DNA of 17,722 bases from an uncultured Oscillochloris sp. (GTDB taxonomy: Bacteria > Chloroflexota > Chloroflexia > Chloroflexales > Chloroflexaceae). Location of the stretch: assembly GCA_903877345.1 (NCBI GenBank), contig CAIRDL010000400.1, forward strand, positions 1 to 17,722, in the 5' to 3' direction. Within the stretch, counting starts at the first letter, position 1, and the number at the start of each line of letters is the position of its first letter. Shown in pieces: positions 9,429 to 15,726 of this stretch. A program made the translations under genes and the position numbers. Below the pieces are notes generated by a model. The model was given only the letters and a program-made list of their open reading frames with translations, did not search any database and was not told where the DNA came from.

Positions 9429-9683
9429 ATGGCTATCGCAAAGAAACCAGGGAGCAGGCAGGGAGCAAGCGTGCCGCCCAGCGAGGTGCAGGCCGAAACG
9501 TTCATTTTGGGGGCCACGAAGGGGGAACCTGCGGCGGAACATGCACGGAAAGCGCCAGTGATGATCCGCTTTGACCCGGAGTTGCTGAAACGGGTCGATA
9601 CCGCCGCGAAACGTCGGGGGATTAGCCGCAGCGCGTGGGTACAGTTTACACTGAGCCGTGCGCTTGATCAGGGTGAAGGCTAG
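9429..9683 (+). CDS. Small ribbon-helix-helix DNA-binding protein (partition partner)
   Basis: This 84-aa basic protein has a disordered N-terminus and a ribbon-helix-helix domain at about 42-79: a beta strand APVMIRFDPEL, helix A (LKRVDTAAKRRG) and helix B (SRSAWVQFTLSRAL). RHH proteins bind DNA as dimers and, next to a ParA, act as the centromere-binding protein and autorepressor. GGGGTGA lies about 6 nt before the ATG, and the gene starts 17 bp after the ParA remnant. A 9-bp stem-loop follows its stop. Since its ParA partner is broken, it may persist only as a repressor. It could also be the antitoxin of a lost toxin-antitoxin pair. Confidence 0.75.
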   Translation: MAIAKKPGSRQGASVPPSEVQAETFILGATKGEPAAEHARKAPVMIRFDPELLKRVDTAAKRRGISRSAWVQFTLSRALDQGEG

Positions 9684-9687
9684 AATA

Positions 9688-9717
9688 AGGCGCACGACCA
9701 TCGGGGGGCGTGCGCCT
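9688..9717 (+). terminator. Possible terminator stem-loop after the RHH gene
   Basis: AGGCGCACG (9688-9696) and CGTGCGCCT (9709-9717) form a perfect 9-bp GC-rich stem with a 12-nt loop, starting 5 nt after the stop codon. No T-run follows, so intrinsic termination would be weak. It could instead be an mRNA-stabilising hairpin or an operator. Confidence 0.45.
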
Positions 9718-9729
9718 ACAATGGGTATG

Positions 9730-9769
9730 GGACTCCCGGTAGAATCGGAACGGAACATACCAATAATCG
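9730..9769 (+). repeat. 40-bp direct repeat, copy A
   Basis: This copy is 39/40 identical to 11921-11960 in the same orientation; the only difference is T at 9745 against C at 11936. Similarity stops sharply at both ends. It contains tandem CGGAA units and a short palindrome CCGGT-aga-AYCGG. It lies between the RHH gene and the diguanylate cyclase gene, in sequence with no gene. Confidence 0.9.
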
Positions 9770-9846
9770 CCGGCCGAGGGCATTCCGCCGTTGTACGCCA
9801 TCACCCGCGAGATCCTGGGGGCGATTCTGCCCGGGTTTGGTGATTG

Positions 9847-10950
9847 ATGGATGACTTCCAGCGGGAACTCGTTGCCCAGAATGAAAAGCATCTCGTTGTT
9901 TTCATTCTTGCCATTTGCGTCGCAGTTGTTGCGTACATTGGGTACGACTACCTTTCGCTCCCTTTGCTTTGGCCTCAGCTGGTCATTTGGAGATTGCTGG
10001 ATATCGTCTGCGGCCTTGCCGTGATTTTTCTGTTCTTGCGAAAGCGTCTTTCGGCACTCACAGCCTGGGCCATAGTTTTTGTCTTCAACGCCTTGCACCT
10101 TGGCTACTTCGTCTCACTCTACGACGATCCCATGCAGTTGCTAGCCGCCAACGTGAACCTGAGCGCTGCCATGTTCATCTTGCCTCTGGCACTCCTGACG
10201 TATCCTCTACGCTTCAGCCTTGCTCTGACGGCGATCTTCGTCGTCAACTACGTCTTTTGGAATGTTCTGAAGAGCCCGTTTTCCTATGCAGAGCTTCTGA
10301 TCTACGGCGGCACCTTTCAGATCTTTGCCATAGTGGTCTCGCTTTTAGGGCACTGGTCGAAAATCCGTTCAGTCAGGCGGATCGTCGAGTTGAATCAGGT
10401 GATTGAACTCAAGAATCAAGAGATCCTCGCGCAGAATCACAAGCTGGAGTTGCAGGCCACGTACGACGCCCTCACAGGTGCGTTCAACCGAGGTTCTGGC
10501 CTGCATATTCTCGAAGACCGAATCCGGCTGACTCAGCGCGATGGACTTCAGGTGACCATCGTCTATATCGACATCGACAATCTCAAGTCAACCAACGACG
10601 GTTTGGGCCACAAGTTCGGTGACCAGCTCATCTTGGGCGTGGTCGAATCGATACGCGGCGCGATACGCGAGGCCGATTTGGTTTGCAGACTGGGTGGCGA
10701 TGAGTTCTTGGTCGTCATGAACAACTGCAAGGAGGCTGATGCAACGCGCATCATGCTGCACATCTGTACCCACCTTGAACTGCTTTCAGAGGGAAGTCCG
10801 TTTCCTTATGAGATCAGCTGGGGCGTTCTGAGCTACAACAAGGATGACTTCCCGTCTATGAATGTGTTTGTCGAACGGGCGGACCAAATCATGTACCAGT
10901 CCAAACAGGCAAAAAAAGCGACGCGGGGAGGTCTTTCGAGGGATAATTGA
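9847..10950 (+). CDS. Membrane-anchored GGDEF diguanylate cyclase (367 aa)
   Basis: This enzyme makes cyclic di-GMP from two GTP. Residues 15-170 contain about six hydrophobic segments (near 16-32, 44-63, 70-90, 98-118, 124-140 and 148-168), forming an unnamed membrane sensor. Residues 172-205 look like a coiled-coil linker. The GGDEF domain starts at YDALTGAFNR (206-215), has metal-binding IDIDNLK (241-247) and an intact active site GGDEF (283-287). READ at 274-277, five residues before it, fits an RxxD inhibitory site, so product feedback is expected. ATG 9847 is preferred; TTG one codon earlier is also possible, and no strong ribosome site is seen. It sits between the two 40-bp repeats and has no EAL domain. 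Confidence 0.93.
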   Translation: MDDFQRELVAQNEKHLVVFILAICVAVVAYIGYDYLSLPLLWPQLVIWRLLDIVCGLAVIFLFLRKRLSALTAWAIVFVFNALHLGYFVSLYDDPMQLLAANVNLSAAMFILPLALLTYPLRFSLALTAIFVVNYVFWNVLKSPFSYAELLIYGGTFQIFAIVVSLLGHWSKIRSVRRIVELNQVIELKNQEILAQNHKLELQATYDALTGAFNRGSGLHILEDRIRLTQRDGLQVTIVYIDIDNLKSTNDGLGHKFGDQLILGVVESIRGAIREADLVCRLGGDEFLVVMNNCKEADATRIMLHICTHLELLSEGSPFPYEISWGVLSYNKDDFPSMNVFVERADQIMYQSKQAKKATRGGLSRDN

Positions 10951-11007
10951 GCCAGACGAGAAGCAAAGCGAAGTTTGTCGCTGTTAGGTTGGTTAAAGAA
11001 GGCGATT

Positions 11008-11920
11008 ATGGCAGGCTCTGACCTTCACGCCGAGTGGCTCTCACTCCTAGAGATCGCCGGCCCATTCCTCTCGCTGCCGGTACTCGACCGGGCCTTCCCG
11101 CAGGGACTCGATGGCGTGGGCGCGGAGGTGCGCCGCGAGCTGCGCCTGACCTACCGCGAGTGGGCGACCAGCCCGCGCGATCCGGCCATCCACCAGGCGT
11201 GGGTGCGCTGGGTGCTGCGCCACGTCCTGCTGATGCCTGAGGCCGCGGTCGCCCGCCCCGAGGGCGATCTCTCCCGCCTCGCCGTGGCGGTACCCGAACA
11301 GCGCGAGACCCTGGCCCCGACCTAGTGATTGTCGCGCCGGGCCGCAATCATCCCCGTGTGCTGGTGCTGGTGACGCCCCCCGGTCAAGCTCTCGACCGGC
11401 CCCCGCCGGCGCACGCTGGAAGGAGCCCCTGACCACGCGCATGATGGCATTGCTCCACGGCACCGGCGTGCGCCTTGGCCTCGTCACCAATGGCGAGCAG
11501 TGGATGCTCGTGGACGCGCCCAGGAGCGAGACCACCGGCTTTGTCACATGGCACGCCCGGCTCTGGTTGGAGGAGCCGCTGACCCTGCGAGCCTTCACCA
11601 GCCTGCTCGGCGCGCATATGCTCTTCGGTCGGCCCGAGAACGCATCGCTGGAGGCGCTGCTCACGGCCAGCGCCAGCGACCAGCAGGAACTAACCGACCA
11701 ACTCGGCCTCCAGGTGCGTCAGGCGGTTGAGTTGCTGGTCTCCGCTATTGATGCGGCTGACCGCGAGCGTGATGGTGCCCTCGCCGCGAGCATCCAGGCC
11801 GACCCGGCGTTCGCCCGGCGCTCAGTTGAGGAGGTGATCTACGAGGCTGCGCTGACCGTGATGATGCGCTTGGTCTTCCTGCTCTCGGCGGAGGAACAGG
11901 GGGTGTTGCTGCCCGAGGAT
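11008..11920 (+). pseudogene. Type IIG/Eco57I-like DNA methyltransferase N-terminal part, frameshifted and truncated
   Basis: Three frames together read as the N-terminal region of a large restriction-modification methyltransferase family frequent in Chloroflexota and actinobacteria. The ATG at 11008 has AAGAAGG 5 nt upstream. Frame one covers MAGSDLHAEWLSLLEIAGPF to about 11317. A -1 shift there gives DLVIVAPGRNHPRVLVLV. A second -1 shift near 11400 gives RWKEPLTTRMMALLHGTGVRLGL, then NGEQWMLVDAPR and MMRLVFLLSAEEQGVLLPED, ending at 11920 where the 40-bp repeat begins. The SAM-binding and catalytic motifs expected further on are missing. The family is recognised from characteristic segments and the exact subtype is uncertain. 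Two frameshifts plus truncation argue against function. Confidence 0.72.
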
Positions 11921-11960
11921 GGACTCCCGGTAGAACCGGAACGGAACATACCAATAATCG
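11921..11960 (+). repeat. 40-bp direct repeat, copy B
   Basis: This copy matches 9730-9769 at 39/40 positions and replaces the methyltransferase reading exactly after LLPED, so it marks a rearrangement breakpoint. In this copy the internal palindrome CCGGT-aga-ACCGG is perfect. What lies downstream (11961 on) shares nothing obvious with what follows copy A. Confidence 0.9.
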
Positions 11961-12337
11961 AGACCGTGTACAACCGTCATTCCCGCGTGCGCTGGATGGT
12001 GCGTCGGCGCTGGCGTAGCTCGGCGTCAGCAACCGTAGCGCTCTGCTCCGTAGCGCAGGGTCAGGGTCTCGCGCCATCACACTGCGGATGCAGATCTGAA
12101 CTGAGTATCCGCCATCGCTCGGGCGTACCAATGCCTCAATGGCGGCAGGTACGCAATGCAGATTTTTCGGTTTGATAGCGTGGCGCGACTCCCTGATAGT
12201 CCAGTTCTGTGTGCCCGTTTCGGTGGCACGAGACCCTGAAGGATCACTGTAATCTCCTGGTAATTTATATACCTGGCAGGAAATCTCCTGTAGGCATACA
12301 CTGAATCTATGTTACCGTTCTGATCAATAATAAAAAC
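11961..12337. other. Non-coding stretch after the 40-bp repeat (377 bp)
   Basis: No recognisable gene is seen. Frames continuing from the broken methyltransferase are a chimeric tail. Three small structures stand out: CATTCCCGCG near 11979, a pair of interleaved 7-bp inverted repeats at 12109-12154 with pseudoknot order, and two 9-bp direct repeats AATCTCCTG at 12251 and 12282 (31 bp apart) around a TATATA-containing AT-rich spot. The end of the stretch turns clearly AT-richer. Confidence 0.5.
12109..12154. repeat. Interleaved inverted repeats with pseudoknot topology
   Basis: CCGCCAT (12109-12115) pairs with ATGGCGG (12139-12145), and GCGTACC (12123-12129) pairs with GGTACGC (12148-12154). 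The order a-b-a'-b' allows a pseudoknot in RNA or two alternative hairpins. Both stems are perfect 7-mers. Chance cannot be excluded. Confidence 0.4.
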
Positions 12338-12697
12338 ATGTTTAAAAGAAAACAGCTTTTGTTATTCAATCCATTTGCCAAAACAGATCTTTATTGTGCT
12401 GGTTTTTGTGATACCGCTGCGTGGTTATTAACCCGACAATGGAAGGATCTCAAAAGCCCTGGATTCTACTCACTGAGGTTCGGATGACGACCCCCGCGCC
12501 AGCTTGGCCGGATTGTGGGTGCGATGTTCGCGATGACGGGACGAATCACCATGCTGGAACTCTCCCGTTGGACGGGTGACGATGACTAATTGCGGTTCCA
12601 CATCGAATTTGTGTTCCGCAATGCCAAGTACTACTGGAGTTTGGAGGACTTCACGGTCATCAAAGAAGTCACCCTCACGCATGCCATGAACCTATAG
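12338..12697 (+). pseudogene. Decayed, internally deleted transposase remnant (IS701/IS4-like DDE)
   Basis: One reading frame from ATG 12338 to TAG 12697 is broken by TGA at 12485 and TAA near 12566. The middle reads RQLGRIVGAMFAMTGRITML and then ELSRWTG, matching the N-terminal region of DDE transposases frequent in cyanobacteria and Chloroflexota. It passes directly to FHIEFVFRNAKYYWSLEDF and VTLTHAMNL, the C-terminal region of the same family. About 250 or more residues that should lie between, including the catalytic acids, are gone. The first 49 codons (MFKRKQLLLFNPF...) are AT-rich and less certain. The family assignment rests on these two motifs only. It cannot be active. Confidence 0.68.
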
Positions 12698-13317
12698 CAA
12701 ACCTATCGGGGTTGTAAAGCCGGGAGGTTGAAGCCTCCGGCTCTGTGGGTACGAAGCCTGTCTTCGCAGGCTCAGCGAGGCCTCGTAGGCGACCTTTGTA
12801 CCCGTAGAGCCCGCAGCTTCAGGATGCTGTTGGCGGAATCGCCCAACACCATAGTTGAGCCGGGACCTCCGCCGCGTTCTGATGCAGAGAAGGGCTGATC
12901 TCGTATTAGCGTTGGACTGGCAGAACGGGGATTCGCCGACAGCATCCTTCAACCGTCGGGCAACCTTCACGATCTGAATAGGATTGCTATAGCCTTCTTC
13001 ATGTTGAACCAGAGTTGTCATCTCATGCGGGATCGCCGGGATACCGACCCGAACCGCGGCGTGCTGGATCGCAAAGCGCACTACCAAAGGCCTTCTGATG
13101 CAAAAAAATGAAACCAACCTTATACGTATCCGTGTCGAAACCGTGTAAAACTCCGGGAAATCCTGGAGAGCCGGTATTGATTATTTACTTTGCTTATTTT
13201 ACACAAGGCTTTCTGAATCCGTAAAACAGAACCATTCTCACAGTTACGTCGTTGTTCATGGAATCGCGGATCGCATCAGAACGCCATTCATCGGAATAAT
13301 GAGCGAACGGGTGATGT
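12698..13317. other. Intergenic region with structured repeats, no gene supported (620 bp)
   Basis: After the transposase remnant comes a palindromic block (12718-12811), then about 300 bp in which the only long frame (minus strand, 12692-13117) uses a TTG start, crosses the palindromes and has no recognisable domain. A 7-bp hairpin CTCCGGG-AAAT-CCTGGAG lies at 13151-13168, followed by an AT-rich stretch (13175-13230) that probably holds the promoter of the secreted gene at 13318, although no clean -35/-10 pair is seen. Confidence 0.45.
12718..12811. repeat. Palindromic block able to form a branched RNA or cruciform
   Basis: The arms 12739-12756 and 12794-12811 pair over 18 consecutive positions, counting three G-U pairs. 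Inside are a CCTG-TCTTCG-CAGG hairpin (12757-12770) and the palindrome CGAGGCCTCG (12776-12785), making a three-way junction. A second hairpin, 12718-12727 with 12734-12742 (one bulge), overlaps the outer stem at 12739-12742, so the two folds exclude each other. Similar palindromic intergenic repeats are, to my recollection, frequent in cyanobacteria and Chloroflexota. It directly follows the transposase remnant. Confidence 0.65.
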
Positions 13318-14637
13318 ATGCGCTCACGTCGTAGTACGCGCTGGTTTTTCCTCTTGTTCTGTCTGAGCATAGGGCTATTGCTGGGCGTTACGGCGGTCAT
13401 TCCGACGCATGCTGATGAGCAGCGTGCGTACAGCATTACGCCGCAGGGCAACGACAGTAACTGCGATTTTATTGCCGTCGCCAATGGGATACAAAATATC
13501 GGTGGCGACGGTGAAGGTGCTTACCTGCTGGCCCGTACACTGATCCCGCAAGCTGGGCGTGACTACAAAGAGGTATTTTATACACTCTTTGGCTCACAGG
13601 GTTCAGATCAGCCATTCGCCCCAGACAATCTCGGCGCCGCCCCCGAGGCATTTAGCGGATTGTATCAGGCGCTCGGCTATAACGCGGTCGCGGTCGCCGC
13701 ACCGGCGGGTGTGATCGATCTCGATTTTACGCGCGCGATCAGGGATATGCTTGCCGCCGAACCGGATCGCGCCTTTGCCCATGTCTGGATCACACCCTAC
13801 GACTACGACCCGATGGCGCGCGTCCTCTCTGTTGAGGAGACCGGCGAGCAGGAGCGCATGCTCTACCCCTATCACGAAGTAGTGGTGATGCTTGCATCTG
13901 ATCCCGAGCGCTTCGTTGTCCTTGATGGACTAGTGGGCTACCCGTATGAGCTTTCGCTTTCCGACATGGCCTATCTTCTGCGTGGCTTTAACAGCGTGAT
14001 CGTTGTGAGCCGCAATGATGGAAGCTTTGAAGATCATCAGAGGTTCCAGATCAGCCGGGAAGGACAGCCCTATGTGGTTGCGCCCTTGGGCGGCCCCTAC
14101 CTATCGTTTGCCCGTACGCGCTTCAGAGAAGCGTACCAGACATGGGGCAGGGTGATCGGACAGCCGCTCAGGGTAGTTGAGCGCGGACGATCGACAGTGC
14201 TGGTTCCGGGCGAGTACGTGCAGTATGTGGGAACCTATGCTGACGGCGTGACCTTGGCACAGCTCGGATCGCGTATGGCCGAGGAACTTCTCCAGGCCGG
14301 ACTCATCGCGCCTGAGACCGTGACTCTGAGCGGGTCAGCGGATCTGACGAACGGCATACTGCTGTGGGTTGAGGGTCAGTTTGGCTCAGATGAGCGATTC
14401 CATCAGATGTTTGGCCGAACCATCACCCCTGAGTTTTGGCTCTCTGCGGAGCAAATGCAGGCAGTGCTCCCTGCAAGCGTGACACTCGCTTCTGATAGCT
14501 ACGCACAGCCCGATGGGTATATTGTCGTACTCACCGAACGTGCGATGATCGTCTGGACACCAACCTGCGGTGCCTGGCTTGTCCCACTTGGACAAGTGTA
14601 TTATCAGCAGATGCACCATCGTCTGGGCATGGAATGA
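13318..14637 (+). CDS. Secreted C39-like (papain-fold) cysteine peptidase-like protein (439 aa)
   Basis: Residues 1-32 are a signal peptide (RSRRSTR, hydrophobic core, cleavage near THA-D). The following domain looks like a C39-like papain-fold peptidase: Gln43 in ITPQGNDSNCD may form the oxyanion hole, Cys49 is the likely nucleophile, His186 lies in YPYHEVVVML and Asp203 in FVVLDGL. Residues 240-439 are a region of unknown function. The start ATG 13318 has only a weak GGTGA 4-5 nt upstream. The LVIVD propeller gene follows 78 bp later on the same strand, suggesting a joint transcript. The catalytic residues look complete, but the substrate and actual cleavage activity are unknown. It shares the peptidase-plus-propeller theme with the 927-aa protein at 616-3399. 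Confidence 0.75.
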   Translation: MRSRRSTRWFFLLFCLSIGLLLGVTAVIPTHADEQRAYSITPQGNDSNCDFIAVANGIQNIGGDGEGAYLLARTLIPQAGRDYKEVFYTLFGSQGSDQPFAPDNLGAAPEAFSGLYQALGYNAVAVAAPAGVIDLDFTRAIRDMLAAEPDRAFAHVWITPYDYDPMARVLSVEETGEQERMLYPYHEVVVMLASDPERFVVLDGLVGYPYELSLSDMAYLLRGFNSVIVVSRNDGSFEDHQRFQISREGQPYVVAPLGGPYLSFARTRFREAYQTWGRVIGQPLRVVERGRSTVLVPGEYVQYVGTYADGVTLAQLGSRMAEELLQAGLIAPETVTLSGSADLTNGILLWVEGQFGSDERFHQMFGRTITPEFWLSAEQMQAVLPASVTLASDSYAQPDGYIVVLTERAMIVWTPTCGAWLVPLGQVYYQQMHHRLGME

Positions 14638-14715
14638 TCGGATCGAATTCACTTTTGGACAAGCGTGCATGGCTTCCTCGAGGTGTCGGTTTCGCCTATC
14701 AGATGGAGATCTAGC

Positions 14716-15678
14716 ATGGATCAGCGAACTCCCCACTTACGGCTCCCAGCCTCCCGCGTAGGACTGCTGCTTGGCTTGATAACGATCATCCTCGTGTCGA
14801 CATTCCTGGCGTCAATGTTCACCCCGATGGGAACCCATTCGGCAGCAGCTCAGGCAGAGCCGACACAGATGCCCAGTCAGAATCAGGGCGAGCTAGATTT
14901 CGTGCTGTCCAGCGGTTTTCCCGTATCTGTGGCTGTGACTGGCGATAGAGCCTACCTTGGCATCGGATCGAAGGTTGTAGCGATCGATGTGACTGATCGT
15001 ACCCGCCCGCTGCTGATGGGTCAGAGCGTGCCCCTGGCCGATAAGATCTGGGATATTGCTATCCAGGGTGGCTACGCCTACGTGGTGACCGATCAGAACG
15101 ACCTACATATCTTCTCGATTGATAACCCCCGCAACATAGAAGAGGTTGGTAACCTGGATTATCCCGATACGTCGATAAACGGTGGGGTTGTGGTGGTCGG
15201 GAGCTATGCCTACGTCGTCCATGGCTACCTGGGCCTGTCGATCATTGATGTGTCTGATCCCAAGTTCCCACGGGAGGTCTCCTCGTATAACGAAGCGGCC
15301 TCACAGCTTTATATGTATGATGTAGAGGTGGTCGGGAATATCGTCTATGTAGCCACCAACCTTGGCTTCTTCGCTCTGGAAGCCGCTGAAGCCATGTGGA
15401 TCTATAAGCTTTCTTCTTACGCTATCAATACGTCAAACAATGTAGCTATTGCTGGCAACTATGCATACCTGGATGAGTATGCTGGCGGTGCTCCCCCGTT
15501 AATCCTGAATATCTCCAATCTGAGTTCGCCCCGCAAAGACAGCGTGATGCTCGATCATCGACTAAATTCTCCAGTGACCGCCATTCAGGCCGACGCTAAC
15601 TATGCCTATCTGACTAGTTGCTCGAGACTCTATGTTGTCGGTGTACACGATTCATTAGACATTATCGGAAATAAGTAG
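14716..15678 (+). CDS. Secreted LVIVD-repeat beta-propeller protein, 3' end cut by an IS
   Basis: This 320-aa reading has an N-terminal hydrophobic segment (GLLLGLITIILVSTFLASMF) ending in SAAAQA, a likely signal peptide. Repeats of LVIVD type follow: AYLGIGSKVVAIDVTD, AYVVTDQNDLHIFSIDNP, AYVVHGYLGLSIIDVSDP, VYVATNLGFFALE and AYLTSCSRLYVVGVHDS. Such repeats form a propeller, usually extracellular. ATG 14716 is chosen because GGAG lies 7 nt upstream and the signal peptide starts there; an in-frame ATG at 14665 adds 17 residues with no such site. The last codons (DIIGNK and stop TAG) come from the left end of the IS at 15658, so the original C-terminus is lost. Propeller count and function are unknown. 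Confidence 0.8.
   Translation: MDQRTPHLRLPASRVGLLLGLITIILVSTFLASMFTPMGTHSAAAQAEPTQMPSQNQGELDFVLSSGFPVSVAVTGDRAYLGIGSKVVAIDVTDRTRPLLMGQSVPLADKIWDIAIQGGYAYVVTDQNDLHIFSIDNPRNIEEVGNLDYPDTSINGGVVVVGSYAYVVHGYLGLSIIDVSDPKFPREVSSYNEAASQLYMYDVEVVGNIVYVATNLGFFALEAAEAMWIYKLSSYAINTSNNVAIAGNYAYLDEYAGGAPPLILNISNLSSPRKDSVMLDHRLNSPVTAIQADANYAYLTSCSRLYVVGVHDSLDIIGNK
15656..15657. repeat. TA target-site duplication, left
   Basis: TA here is repeated at 16681-16682, directly outside the matching right inverted repeat. A 2-bp match can occur by chance, but TA duplications are known for part of the IS5 superfamily. Confidence 0.5.
15658..15675 (+). repeat. IS left terminal inverted repeat
   Basis: Reads GACATTATCGGAAATAAG and matches the reverse complement of 16663-16680 except at one position (A against T). 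Confidence 0.85.
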
Positions 15679-15683
15679 TATAC

Positions 15684-15710
15684 TTCCATCACTTATGGAA
15701 ATCGTCCATA
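15684..15710 (+). promoter_or_regulatory. Mutually exclusive hairpins upstream of the transposase start
   Basis: TTCCAT (15684-15689) can pair with ATGGAA (15695-15700), or TATGGA (15694-15699) with TCCATA (15705-15710). Only the second is possible in mRNA started at the IS promoter; read-through transcripts could form the first. This kind of arrangement often limits transposase expression from outside transcripts. Confidence 0.35.
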
Positions 15711-15726
15711 CGATGGGAGGACATGC

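Larger units (their letters stand above)
15656..15684 (+). promoter_or_regulatory. Transposase promoter spanning the IS insertion junction
   Basis: TAGACA (15656-15661) and TATACT (15679-15684) are separated by exactly 17 bp, each one mismatch from the sigma-70-type consensus. The first two bases of the -35 box (TA) belong to the target duplication and the rest to the IS end. Transcription should begin near 15691, ahead of short alternative hairpins and the AGGA site of the transposase gene. Confidence 0.6.

Noticed and set aside
9847..10950. Diguanylate cyclase as a defence signalling enzyme (CBASS-like)
   Set aside because: It is a canonical membrane GGDEF protein with an inhibitory site, and no associated effector gene lies beside it.
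12692..13117. Minus-strand open frame of 141 codons
   Set aside because: It uses a TTG start without a ribosome site, runs through the palindromic block, and contains no recognisable motif. A remnant of a real gene in its first half cannot be excluded.
13177..13187. GATTATTTACT shared with the inverted repeat at 472-482
   Set aside because: The match is only 11 bp of AT-rich sequence, with different flanks. It is likely chance.
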